From Planctomycetota bacterium (GTDB lineage Bacteria > Planctomycetota > Brocadiia > JAADGH01), in contig JAADGH010000153.1 in NCBI GenBank assembly GCA_013152475.1, forward strand, positions 1 through 55,536: 55,536 bases of DNA, given 5' to 3'. This document shows positions 16,204 through 23,404 of the stretch, in pieces (the stretch's first letter is position 1; each line of letters starts with the position of its first letter). A program made the position numbers and the translations under genes. The notes under the pieces were generated by a model. It was given only the letters and a program-made list of their open reading frames with translations, made no database searches and had not been told where the DNA came from.

Positions 16204-17180
16204 GGCGCCTTGCGGCGACACCTTTCCGTCATTTTGCGGAGGGAATCGTACATGCCGTCCTCGGGGACCACAAAACGGTCTATTCCCATCTTCTTGAGGA
16301 TCCCTTTCGTGCCTTCCTTCTCATGGAGCCGTAGAAAAGTATCCCTCAGTTGCCGGAATACCTCCGGATCAACCTTCGGCCCAACCACCACGGGGGGAAT
16401 GGCGAAGGGAGGGGAGCGATTGATGATCGCCAGTCCCTCGACCTGCTGGGGATCATTCCTGGCCAGCCACTCGAATATGAGACCGTCCACCGCCGCGCCG
16501 TCAGCAAAGCCATTCCGCACAGAACGTATTGATCTGGAATGACTGCCCGAATAGGAGAGGTCCGAGAAATACTCCTCGGGAGGCGCGCCGGCCTCCAGCG
16601 CCAGGCATGTGGGGTAGTAGCAGCCGGTGTTGGACAGCCTGTCGGTGAAGGCGAATCGCTTTCCTCGCAGGTCGGCAAAGGAGCGGACGCCGGAATCGCT
16701 CCGCGCAATGATGTAGCATTGGTACGTCCTCTTGCCCTCGATCTCGGGCACAACAAGAATACGGACGCCGCAATCTTCCGGCAGAGAAATGTAGCCCCCG
16801 GAGCATAGGAACGCCATATCCACATTGCCGGAGAGCAGTTTCTGGTTGATCTCGGCGTACGTGGTCCGCTGGACAAGGCGCGTCTTCCGGCCAATGATTT
16901 TGCTGATCTCCGTCAGCAGGCTCTCATACGTAGAGAGCGTCTCCGCCGGGGTAAGCATCGCAGCCACGGCAACGGTAAGCAGGGGGGCATCCTCCGTGCT
17001 CGTGTGCGCGGGCAAGGGCGAGACCTTCTGCAAGTCCACTCTCTCCACGGCCCTGCTTCGACCCACCCCCATGAAGATGACACAGCACAGGCTGACGCCG
17101 GCAGCCGCACCAAACAATGCAAGGATGGCTATCTCATACTTGCGTCGGATTCGACTCTCCTCCATCTGTTCACACCCCAT
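16200..17180 (-). CDS. Membrane-anchored PhnD-fold periplasmic sensor protein, system 1
   Basis: The 326-residue product has one N-terminal membrane anchor (about 16-38) and then a phosphate/phosphonate-binding-like domain: PLLTVAVAAMLTPAETLSTY, NVDMAFLCSGGY, SFADLRGKRFAFTD, SNTGCYYP and SGSHSRSI. It is not next to phosphonate genes. It is coupled to a kinase and a sigma-54 activator, as in AioX and ArxX, the arsenite-sensing proteins. Cysteines 126 and 187 lie in the two loops that line the ligand pocket of this fold, and the paralogue at 31209 has them too. The start is uncertain: ATG 17180 and ATG 17165 are both possible. The ligand is unknown; a soft-metal oxyanion or sulfur compound is inferred. 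Confidence 0.82.
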   Translation of the reverse strand: MGCEQMEESRIRRKYEIAILALFGAAAGVSLCCVIFMGVGRSRAVERVDLQKVSPLPAHTSTEDAPLLTVAVAAMLTPAETLSTYESLLTEISKIIGRKTRLVQRTTYAEINQKLLSGNVDMAFLCSGGYISLPEDCGVRILVVPEIEGKRTYQCYIIARSDSGVRSFADLRGKRFAFTDRLSNTGCYYPTCLALEAGAPPEEYFSDLSYSGSHSRSIRSVRNGFADGAAVDGLIFEWLARNDPQQVEGLAIINRSPPFAIPPVVVGPKVDPEVFRQLRDTFLRLHEKEGTKGILKKMGIDRFVVPEDGMYDSLRKMTERCRRKAP

Positions 17181-17268
17181 TTCCCGATTGGAATATCCCT
17201 CCAAGCCCTTATAAATGGGACTGAACCCGTCTGCCAACGGCAGACGGCCTGCCGGCGCTCCCGTTGCG

Positions 17269-18369
17269 TCATTTTTCAATGTCCTCCGGCGGCATCAGCC
17301 ACAGCGATTCGGATTTCAGGCTTGCCCTGACCCTTTTTCCTGCCGAGAGCTTGAGGTCTTCAAACGCGCAATTGGGAAGACTGGTCTCGATCGGCCGAGT
17401 GAAGCCCGCGATGTCAAGCGAGACTAAATGAGCGCCCGGCACGGGGATCGTCTTCTTCACCGTCGCCGCAAATATGTTTTCGCGGACCTTCGGACCGAGC
17501 GGCCGGTCAGGGCGGATGATGTGCACCTCCTCGGGACGAATCACCACAATCGTCTTGTCCCCCACCGCTCGCCCCACCCCGCAGCGAGAGACGAGCGTCG
17601 TGGTCCCGACCTTTACGGCGGCCAGCCCGTTATTCGCTTCACTCACAACTCCCTCGAACATGTTCCTCGCCATCAGAAACCGGGCCACCTCGTGTGTTCT
17701 GGGTGTGTCCTGGACATCGGAAGGGCTTCCGACCTGCGCGATCCGGCCGTTGAACATGACGGCAATGCGGTCGGCCAGCATGAAGGCCTCCTCGTGGTCA
17801 TGTGTCACGTGAAAGATCGTCACGTCAAGGTTGCTCTTGATCTCCTGCAGCTTCTCGATGAGCTGCCGTTTGATGTGATGGTCGAGCGCAGAGAAGGGCT
17901 CATCGAGAAAAAGGACCTTGGGGGCGACGATGAGCGCACGGGCCAGAGCAACGCGCTGCCGCTCGCCCATGCTCAGGTCCGCGACGGAACGTCGGTCGAT
18001 CAGGCCCCCGATCTCCAGCAGGTGCGTCAGGCTCTTCAGTCTCCCTTCGAGGGTCTTCTTCGCGAGCCTCCGCGCAACCGCGCCGAAGCATATGTTCTTC
18101 CTGACATCCAGGTGGGGGAATATGGCCAAGTCCTGCGGCACATACGAAACGGACAGGTCCTTAGAGGCGACGTCGCCAACGCGGCAGCCAGCGACGGCAA
18201 GCCGTTCAGCGGTGCATGGGCGCAGCCCCACGATCGTTTCGGTGAGGACGGTCTTCCCCGAACCGGACGGGCCGAGCAATACGAAGTGCTCGGCTGGCGC
18301 CACCTCCAGGGAGATGTGCTTCAGCTCAAACGTTCCGAAACGGCCGCACAGGTCTTTGATCTCGATCAT
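17269..18369 (-). CDS. ABC transporter ATP-binding protein, molybdate/tungstate type (ModC-like)
   Basis: The 366-residue ATPase has Walker A GPSGSGKT, Q-loop YVPQDLAIFPHL, signature LSMGERQRVALARAL, Walker B VLFLDEPFSALD and the H-loop VTHDHEEAF. A C-terminal extension of about 120 residues resembling a TOBE/regulatory domain follows (SLKSESLWLMP at the end). The ATG at 18369 overlaps the permease stop codon (ATGA), so the two are translationally coupled. With the neighbouring ModA-like binding protein and single CysT/ModB-like permease it forms a complete importer. Molybdate or tungstate is the likely cargo because the operon serves a Mo enzyme; sulfate is possible. Confidence 0.88.
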   Translation of the reverse strand: MIEIKDLCGRFGTFELKHISLEVAPAEHFVLLGPSGSGKTVLTETIVGLRPCTAERLAVAGCRVGDVASKDLSVSYVPQDLAIFPHLDVRKNICFGAVARRLAKKTLEGRLKSLTHLLEIGGLIDRRSVADLSMGERQRVALARALIVAPKVLFLDEPFSALDHHIKRQLIEKLQEIKSNLDVTIFHVTHDHEEAFMLADRIAVMFNGRIAQVGSPSDVQDTPRTHEVARFLMARNMFEGVVSEANNGLAAVKVGTTTLVSRCGVGRAVGDKTIVVIRPEEVHIIRPDRPLGPKVRENIFAATVKKTIPVPGAHLVSLDIAGFTRPIETSLPNCAFEDLKLSAGKRVRASLKSESLWLMPPEDIEK

Positions 18370-19181
18370 TTTGCCATCCACCGAGCGGGCAGCCGGGCCA
18401 GCATTAGCGCCGTCAGGGCCACGAACACGAGCAGGAGAACGTAGACCAGCGTCTCTTGGAGGTTGACCTCCGCAAGGCCGAGATAGATGGCGGACGGGAT
18501 GGTCTCCGTTTTTCCGGACACCGCGCCAGCGAGCGTGATGGTTGCACCGAATTCACCGATTGCGCGCGCCCACATGAGAACGAACGATGCAATGATCCCA
18601 CTCCGCGCCATTGGGAGAGTCACACGAAAAAAGCTGCCCCAGTAATCATGACCCAAAAAGCGGGCAACTTGCTCATAGCGCGGAGGGATTTCCTCGAAAA
18701 CCGCCTTGAGCGTCCTGATCCCGAGAGCGACCACCACGGTGAACTGGGCCAGGACGATGCCTGGCACAGCAAATGTGAAGTAATCGCCGATCACTTTTCC
18801 GCACGTTGAGTTAAGCGTGAGCAGCAACGCCGTGCCCAGGGCCACCGGCGAAAGAACGATGGGCACGTCGAGGAGAGTGTCGATGACAATCTTTCCCGGA
18901 AACTCCCGCCGAGCCAACAGATGTGCGACAGGAACCGCGAAGAGAAGCCCCAAACACGCTGATACCGTCGCACACAGCAGGGATAGACGAATCGCAGCGA
19001 GCGCGCGCGGCGAGGAGAAGACCGTGGTGTACGACGACGCCTCTGTGTGCGCAATCACGTTGCCGATAATGACCAAGACGTACAATACAAGGACACAGAG
19101 AGCGGCCCACTTGAATGCGGAGAAACTCCGATCACCGAACCGCCGAGGGAGGGCTATCTCCATTGTTCGGGTAGTTCCCAT
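18366..19181 (-). CDS. ABC transporter permease, molybdate/tungstate type (ModB-like)
   Basis: The 271-residue membrane protein has about six helices and the cytoplasmic coupling segment with the EAA-loop pattern ARAIGEFGATITLAGAVSGK, typical of molybdate, tungstate and sulfate permeases. Other recognisable parts are LAAIRLSLLCATVSACLGLL and DVPIVLSPVALGTALLL. The ATG at 19181 lies inside the end of the binding-protein gene, with GGAGG just upstream. It also overlaps the downstream ATPase gene, so all three transporter genes are tightly coupled. Confidence 0.88.
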   Translation of the reverse strand: MGTTRTMEIALPRRFGDRSFSAFKWAALCVLVLYVLVIIGNVIAHTEASSYTTVFSSPRALAAIRLSLLCATVSACLGLLFAVPVAHLLARREFPGKIVIDTLLDVPIVLSPVALGTALLLTLNSTCGKVIGDYFTFAVPGIVLAQFTVVVALGIRTLKAVFEEIPPRYEQVARFLGHDYWGSFFRVTLPMARSGIIASFVLMWARAIGEFGATITLAGAVSGKTETIPSAIYLGLAEVNLQETLVYVLLLVFVALTALMLARLPARWMAK

Positions 19182-20020
19182 TTTCCTCCGATCCGCGCTT
19201 GAGGAGCAAATTTCCGGATGGGGCCCTCGTCACAGAGGTAGTGCCACTTCCGGAAGACGGCCTTGCCCCTTTCCGACGCGGCAAATGAAACGAACTTCTC
19301 GGCCAGGTCCCTGTTGCGTGAGAACCGGCTTACCGCGATGGGCACGGAGCACACTCGCGGCACGAACTTCGGATCAATCAGGAGGCTCTCAACATTCCTC
19401 GGCGACCAGTGCTGAAACACACGCCAGCCAAGCACAGCGTCCACCTGCTTCAGCGCCACGGTCCGGCACGTCGCCGCACAGCTTTCCGGATAGGTCACGA
19501 TGTTTGCCCTGACCTTCTCGCCAAGACTCGCCCCCTCCAGTATCTCCACGGCATACAGGCCCACACAGACCGATCGCGGGTTCGCAACGGCAACCCTCAT
19601 GCCCGGCTTTGCCAGGTCCGCGAGCGATTTGATCCCCTTCGGGTTCCCTCTTTGAACGTTTATCGCCGGCAGAAGATAAAGCAAGGTCTTCTCGGTCTCC
19701 GGAACGATAAGGGCCAGCTTCCTTGCCTTCTCCATGAAATCCGTCGAGCCCGGGAAGTAGATGTCGCCCCGTCTTGCAATCTGCATCTGCGACAGCATTG
19801 CCCCCGAGCTGCCGAAATGAAGCTCCATTCTGACATTGAACTGCTTCTCGAACAGCTTCGCTATCTCTTCCATGGCCGGCTTTGTCGCTGAACCCACAAA
19901 GCACTCCAGCACATCCGCCGCGTTCGAGCACCTCCCGGCAATACCTGTGAATGCACATGACCAGATGCAGAGACTTGCCACCTTCCTGATGGCTTTTGTT
20001 ATAGCCGTGATCGGTATCAT
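19154..20020 (-). CDS. Periplasmic molybdate/tungstate-binding protein (ModA-like)
   Basis: The 288-residue product starts with a hydrophobic leader (about 1-30). It then has the ModA-type fold markers VLECFVGSATKPAMEEIAKL, FGSSGAMLSQMQIARRGDIY, GMRVAVANPRSVCVGLYAVE and VDAVLGWRVF. ModA proteins bind tetrahedral oxyanions through backbone and Ser/Thr contacts (the GSSGA loop here). The sequence is divergent and cysteine-rich for a ModA (SVCVG, ESCAATC), so another oxyanion cannot be excluded. It is the first gene of the transporter-sensor run. The sigma-54 promoter predicts transcription only about four bases before this ATG, so initiation would be near-leaderless or from a later codon. Confidence 0.82.
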   Translation of the reverse strand: MIPITAITKAIRKVASLCIWSCAFTGIAGRCSNAADVLECFVGSATKPAMEEIAKLFEKQFNVRMELHFGSSGAMLSQMQIARRGDIYFPGSTDFMEKARKLALIVPETEKTLLYLLPAINVQRGNPKGIKSLADLAKPGMRVAVANPRSVCVGLYAVEILEGASLGEKVRANIVTYPESCAATCRTVALKQVDAVLGWRVFQHWSPRNVESLLIDPKFVPRVCSVPIAVSRFSRNRDLAEKFVSFAASERGKAVFRKWHYLCDEGPIRKFAPQARIGGKWELPEQWR

Positions 20021-20034
20021 GTTGGTTTCACAAG

Positions 20035-20051
20035 AGCAAGTTTCTTGCCAA
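20035..20051 (-). promoter_or_regulatory. Sigma-54 promoter of the modABC-sensor-kinase-activator operon
   Basis: The minus-strand sequence TTGGCAAGAAACTTGCT matches the -24/-12 consensus at TTGGCA-G, the four-base spacer and TTGCT. It overlaps a perfect 14-base palindrome, TTGCCAATTGGCAA (20045-20058). The predicted start of transcription is near 20024, almost on the ATG at 20020. Because the operon encodes a sigma-54 activator, this would give positive autoregulation. Confidence 0.72.
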
Positions 20052-20058
20052 TTGGCAA

Positions 20059-20625
20059 ATTCTCCAGTGTTTGTGCGGGCTTTGTGTGAACATTCGGTGC
20101 GGAAAATAGTTGTAATTTATTTCTATACTATTGGTTATGCATAAACGGATTTCCGGTCAACAAAAAGTCGTCCTTGGTGCGGCTACTCGTGTTCTTTGGA
20201 AGTCATGTATGAATGTGTTGTTCGTAACTACTGTTGCAACAGTGTGTTAGTGCGGAGGGTTTTGCTTGGGGCAGCGCCGGGGGATATCACCGCCGTGTCC
20301 CCAGTAGAACCGTGTAGCAGCACCTGCCGGACGAAAATCCGCCCCTGGTGGACGGATAACCGCCCTATTATCGTAACATATTGTTATATCATCTGTTACG
20401 CCTGATCTATGTCTTGCCTGAGACACCCATTCGGCGAAAATCCGACGGGAGACGCATTCTGGACAAGCGGACGCCATTCTGTAAATCTTGCTCATTTAAT
20501 ACTTTACGTGGTTTAGCGCCGCCCGGCATCTTGCTTGCATAGGTCGCTCTGTTTTGACGCAAGGCCTTGCCCGGTTTTCCGTCCCCAACAACAATGTGGT
20601 GACGACTCTTTAAGGAACGGGACAA
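20059..20625. other. Intergenic region, regulatory and AT-rich
   Basis: This stretch separates the minus-strand respiratory run from the plus-strand genes. Apart from the dyad at 20225-20249 and the GTAAC/GTTAC repeat I see no gene. It is more AT-rich than its surroundings around 20100-20160 and 20370-20400, as expected for control regions. Confidence 0.5.
20225..20249. promoter_or_regulatory. Long dyad about 200 bases upstream of the modA-like gene (candidate enhancer site)
   Basis: The 14 bases ACTGTTGCAACAGT (20230-20243) are a perfect palindrome. It is flanked by TAAC on the left and GTTA on the right, which extends the dyad to 25 bases. Its distance from the predicted transcription start at 20024 (about 200-225 bases) is typical of upstream activator sites bound by NtrC-like proteins. 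Further on, GTAAC and GTTAC near 20371-20399 form a looser repeat. Confidence 0.45.
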
Positions 20626-20975
20626 GTGCCCGCTATGCAGGACAATGTTCGTCGGATCATCCAAAAGGCGCTTGAGTTCCACGGATTTCCCATGCCTGGT
20701 GTGGCCCTGGGTGTCCTGATGGTTGACTACGCCACCGGATTGCTGGAAAAAGTAGAAAAGCTGGGGCTTACCATTGAAACGTGGCATTGCATCCCCGGTG
20801 GCGCCGTCGTGGCGCAGGATGTCTCCACAACCGGTGCAAAATGCGGTCCGCCAAGGGAACGAAGTTACCGTCCCCTCCGCCTCGGGGCTGGACTTCAAAC
20901 CGCCGCTGCTCAAAACGCTCGCGCGCAACAATATCTGGCGGGCAATGCCTAACACGGAAGCCGCCGGATTCATAA
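20626..20975 (+). pseudogene. Decayed FmdE-like protein
   Basis: The frame from GTG 20626 reads RRIIQKALEFHGFPMPGVAL and later ETWHCIPGGAVVAQDVSTTG. This resembles the FmdE family pattern of a helix, the HGH-x-CPG motif, and a later Cys followed by an aspartate and a TGC loop. The key motif is altered (HGFPMPG instead of HGHxCPG). After about 20840 the protein-like reading moves to other frames (CKMRSAKGTK, then NNIWRAMPNTEAAGFIIPGG), so the gene looks frameshifted and broken. FmdE-domain proteins are often found near Mo/W enzymes. The family assignment rests on motif resemblance only. Confidence 0.4.
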
Positions 20976-21076
20976 TTCCCGGCGGGGTTGCGGGAGCCAT
21001 GGGGCTGATAGCTCTTGTGGCGCGTCCAGCGGGTCCGGAAACAGTGGCGGAAGGAGCGGACCAGGTGAAATTTGCT

Positions 21077-21125
21077 TTGCATGTATTGTATGCCATATGG
21101 TATAATAGTACTTTAATAGTACTAT
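21077..21125 (+). promoter_or_regulatory. Sigma-70-type promoter with overlapping inverted repeat before the FMN-binding genes
   Basis: TTGCAT (21077-21082) and a perfect TATAAT (21101-21106) are separated by 18 bases. The -10 box runs into an inverted repeat, ATAGTAC (21105-21111) and GTACTAT (21119-21125), with seven-base perfect arms and a seven-base spacer. A protein bound there would cover the transcription start, so this is a probable operator. The first gene starts at 21162. Confidence 0.6.
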
Positions 21126-21161
21126 GACAGCTGTGCGTCGCTTCTCTGGAGGAGACCGAGT

Positions 21162-21818
21162 GTGAAACGGGTTCTATTGACATTGACCGCGTTCTGTGTT
21201 GCGTCGGGGGGCGTGTCGGTATTCGCCGACGGCGGGTTGTTCGGGCCGAAGAAGGAACGAGTCGAGAGTGCACACATCAAAGCGGTGATGAAGGGGTGCG
21301 ATTCGTATTGCCGGGTGCTGGTGACAGAAAAAAAAGAAATCATTCCCCTCATCGGTGGAATTATTCCCTTTGGGACGATTGAAAAAGGCCGGGTCTATTA
21401 CGTCGGCTATCGGCGCGGTGAAAAGGAGCCGTTTGTGATCGCTGCCGAGGCGAAGACCAAGGGGTGGTTCAACGATCTTCGGTTTCTTGTGGGGGTGAGT
21501 CGCGGAAAGGCCGGGACCGACGGCCATCGGATTACTGAAGTGATCGTACTCAATGCGGAGAAGATCCACGGCCACGAGGAATGGCTGTTGAAGAACGATT
21601 CCTTTGTGAAGCAGTTTCGCGGGAAGAAGGTCACTGACGGGTTCATGGTGGGGAAGGATATCGACGCGATTACCGGCGCGACGAACTCGACAAAGGATTC
21701 GAGCCTTGGCATTAAACTGAAGGCCCGAAAGCTCGTGCGCGCCTTCTCCCACAAGGGCCTCCTCGCCGCTGCGGCGAAAAGCGCGAAAATCTCCCTGAAC
21801 AAAACGAAACGAGAGTAG
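21162..21818 (+). CDS. Exported FMN-binding domain protein
   Basis: The 218-residue product has a signal peptide (MKRVLLTLTAFCVASGGVSV) and a C-terminal FMN-binding (RnfG/NqrC-like) domain ending in the flavinylation motif DAITGATNST. In this family ApbE links FMN to the Thr of S/T-GAT-S/T. The middle contains YVGYRRGEKEPFVIAAEAKT and KKVTDGFMVGKDIDAITGAT. It lacks the membrane anchor and redox partners of a Rnf complex, so it more likely works as a free periplasmic one-electron flavin carrier. The start is GTG 21162 with GGAGGAGA upstream. A second FMN protein follows after 12 bases. No apbE gene is in the window. Confidence 0.8.
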   Translation: MKRVLLTLTAFCVASGGVSVFADGGLFGPKKERVESAHIKAVMKGCDSYCRVLVTEKKEIIPLIGGIIPFGTIEKGRVYYVGYRRGEKEPFVIAAEAKTKGWFNDLRFLVGVSRGKAGTDGHRITEVIVLNAEKIHGHEEWLLKNDSFVKQFRGKKVTDGFMVGKDIDAITGATNSTKDSSLGIKLKARKLVRAFSHKGLLAAAAKSAKISLNKTKRE

Positions 21819-21830
21819 GGCGAACGCTCC

Positions 21831-22376
21831 GTGAGCGCATGGCTTCGTAACATCATGGCCCTGGGATGCATCTGCACGGTATCGGGGGCGGCGGTGGCTG
21901 CCGTGTTTATCGTCACCGAGCCCATCATCCGGGAACGGCAGAGGGAGGCGATCCGGGCGATGGCGGAGGCCGCCCTCCCCGGTGCGGAGTTCCAAACGGA
22001 AGGCCAGGGCGAAATCGACCGTCTGGTCGGCAGGGGCAAGGACGGCGAACCTGTGGGGGTGGTCTATGTGGTTTCTGTGAGGGGCTACGGAGGAACGATC
22101 CGCGTGGTGGTCGGCCTGAACAGGGATGGGGTGATCCAAAGCGTCCAGATCGCCGAGCAACACGAGACGCCTGGGCTGGGGTCCCGGATTGCGAACGCGG
22201 GTTTCACGAAGCAGTTCGATGGGAAGAAGGGCATGGACCTTGTGACCGGCGCGTTCCGGCCCGACGCCATCACGGGGGCCACGATCTCGTCAAAGGCGGT
22301 CGAGACGGCGGTGCGCGATGCCATTAACCGCCTGACGAACGAGTCGTTCTTTACTATGGGGGATGATGATCTGTAG
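21831..22376 (+). CDS. RnfG-like FMN-binding protein with membrane anchor
   Basis: The 181-residue product has an N-terminal membrane segment (ALGCICTVSGAAVAAVFIVT). It then has the RnfG landmarks YGGTIRVVVGLNRDG, QHETPGLGSRI and the flavinylation motif DAITGATISSKAV. RnfG carries covalent FMN on the outer face of the membrane. No other rnf genes are nearby, so this is a stand-alone module. It is probably paired with the first FMN protein and, by position and genome context, with the NrfD protein at 26626. Start GTG 21831 is weak in ribosome-binding sequence. Confidence 0.82.
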   Translation: MSAWLRNIMALGCICTVSGAAVAAVFIVTEPIIRERQREAIRAMAEAALPGAEFQTEGQGEIDRLVGRGKDGEPVGVVYVVSVRGYGGTIRVVVGLNRDGVIQSVQIAEQHETPGLGSRIANAGFTKQFDGKKGMDLVTGAFRPDAITGATISSKAVETAVRDAINRLTNESFFTMGDDDL

Positions 22377-22414
22377 CCCGCCGGCGCTGCGCGGCGAGGA
22401 GCAAGGAGGCAGAC

Positions 22415-23404
22415 ATGATCCGTCGTTTCTTCAAATCCGCTCGCGAGCATGAGCTTGTTGCATACCAGGTGTCAAAGCTGGCCCGCGAGGCCCTGGGCAA
22501 CGGCACGATCCGGGTGAGGCGCCGCAACGCGCACACGGCGGCGTATCTCCAGAGGAACGTCTTCTCCATCCTGTTCCTTTCCGTGTACGAATCGCTGGGC
22601 ATCCCGCGGCCGAGGCGCATGCTCTACGGCATGGTGAACCGCTGCCTCCGGGGGGTGGTGACGGCGGCCGACAATCTTCTCGATGACGAATATAAGGACG
22701 TCTTGGAGCTGCAGGGCCTGCCCGAGGGGGCGACCACATACAAGTCCGTGCTCCAGCTCCTTACCTTTGATCGGGTCCTCTCCCTGGGCCTGCATCAGGC
22801 CGTGGTGCGCGGCGACTTCGACGCCTCCGAGGCGCAACGGGTCTCGAACGCGCTCCTGCAAAAACTGGCCGCGATCGGGAAGGAAGAAGCCGTGGAGGAG
22901 GCTGGCATTGAGGAAATCCTCCCGCCCGAAGAGATCATACAAACCGTGCATGTTCAGAAGGGATCGAACCTTCTGAAGCTCTCCTTCGTCGCGCCGTCGC
23001 TGCTGGAAAGCGGCCTGATCGGGCGCATCCGCCTGTGCGAACGGGGCATCCACGAGATTGGCACGGGCCTTCAGATTCTCGACGATGTAACAGACTTCCG
23101 GCAGGATATCGAGCGCAAGAACCACAACTACTTCATCTCCTGTCTCTATCACAACGGTGATGGGGCAGAGCATGAAGCCCTGGACAGACTGCGCGCCGAC
23201 CCCGAGGACCGCTCGGCGGCATCGGTCCTGCTCTCCGGGCCCGTGCTTCCCTCCGTGGTGGACCGCGCCGTAGGCCATTCGATTGACGGGTTTTCCATTC
23301 TGAATGACGCCGGCCACTGGCTCCATGCAGAGCAGGCCTTCGAACTGATCGCATGGCTTTTCAAGTCCAGAGGGCTGGCGCATCTCTGGGCGCGGGTGCA
23401 CTGA
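22415..23404 (+). CDS. Polyprenyl-synthetase-like (trans-isoprenyl diphosphate synthase fold) protein
   Basis: The 329-residue, mainly helical protein carries two aspartate-rich motifs at the expected places. AADNLLDDEYKD stands for the first DDxxD (with D-N at the start) and QILDDVTDFRQD is a good second DDxxD. Such enzymes condense isoprenyl diphosphates or act on related substrates. The first motif is atypical, so the reaction could differ from chain elongation. The gene shares one base with the RND exporter that follows (TGATG), which strongly suggests that its lipid product or a related lipid is the exporter cargo (inference). The ATG at 22415 follows AAGGAGGCAGAC. Confidence 0.72.
   Translation: MIRRFFKSAREHELVAYQVSKLAREALGNGTIRVRRRNAHTAAYLQRNVFSILFLSVYESLGIPRPRRMLYGMVNRCLRGVVTAADNLLDDEYKDVLELQGLPEGATTYKSVLQLLTFDRVLSLGLHQAVVRGDFDASEAQRVSNALLQKLAAIGKEEAVEEAGIEEILPPEEIIQTVHVQKGSNLLKLSFVAPSLLESGLIGRIRLCERGIHEIGTGLQILDDVTDFRQDIERKNHNYFISCLYHNGDGAEHEALDRLRADPEDRSAASVLLSGPVLPSVVDRAVGHSIDGFSILNDAGHWLHAEQAFELIAWLFKSRGLAHLWARVH

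Noticed and set aside
20407..21273. A 288-codon minus-strand frame between the two operon sets
   Set aside because: Rich in Ser/Arg/Thr with no domain pattern. It crosses the plus-strand promoter and start of the FMN-binding gene. The plus-strand FmdE-like reading is more protein-like.
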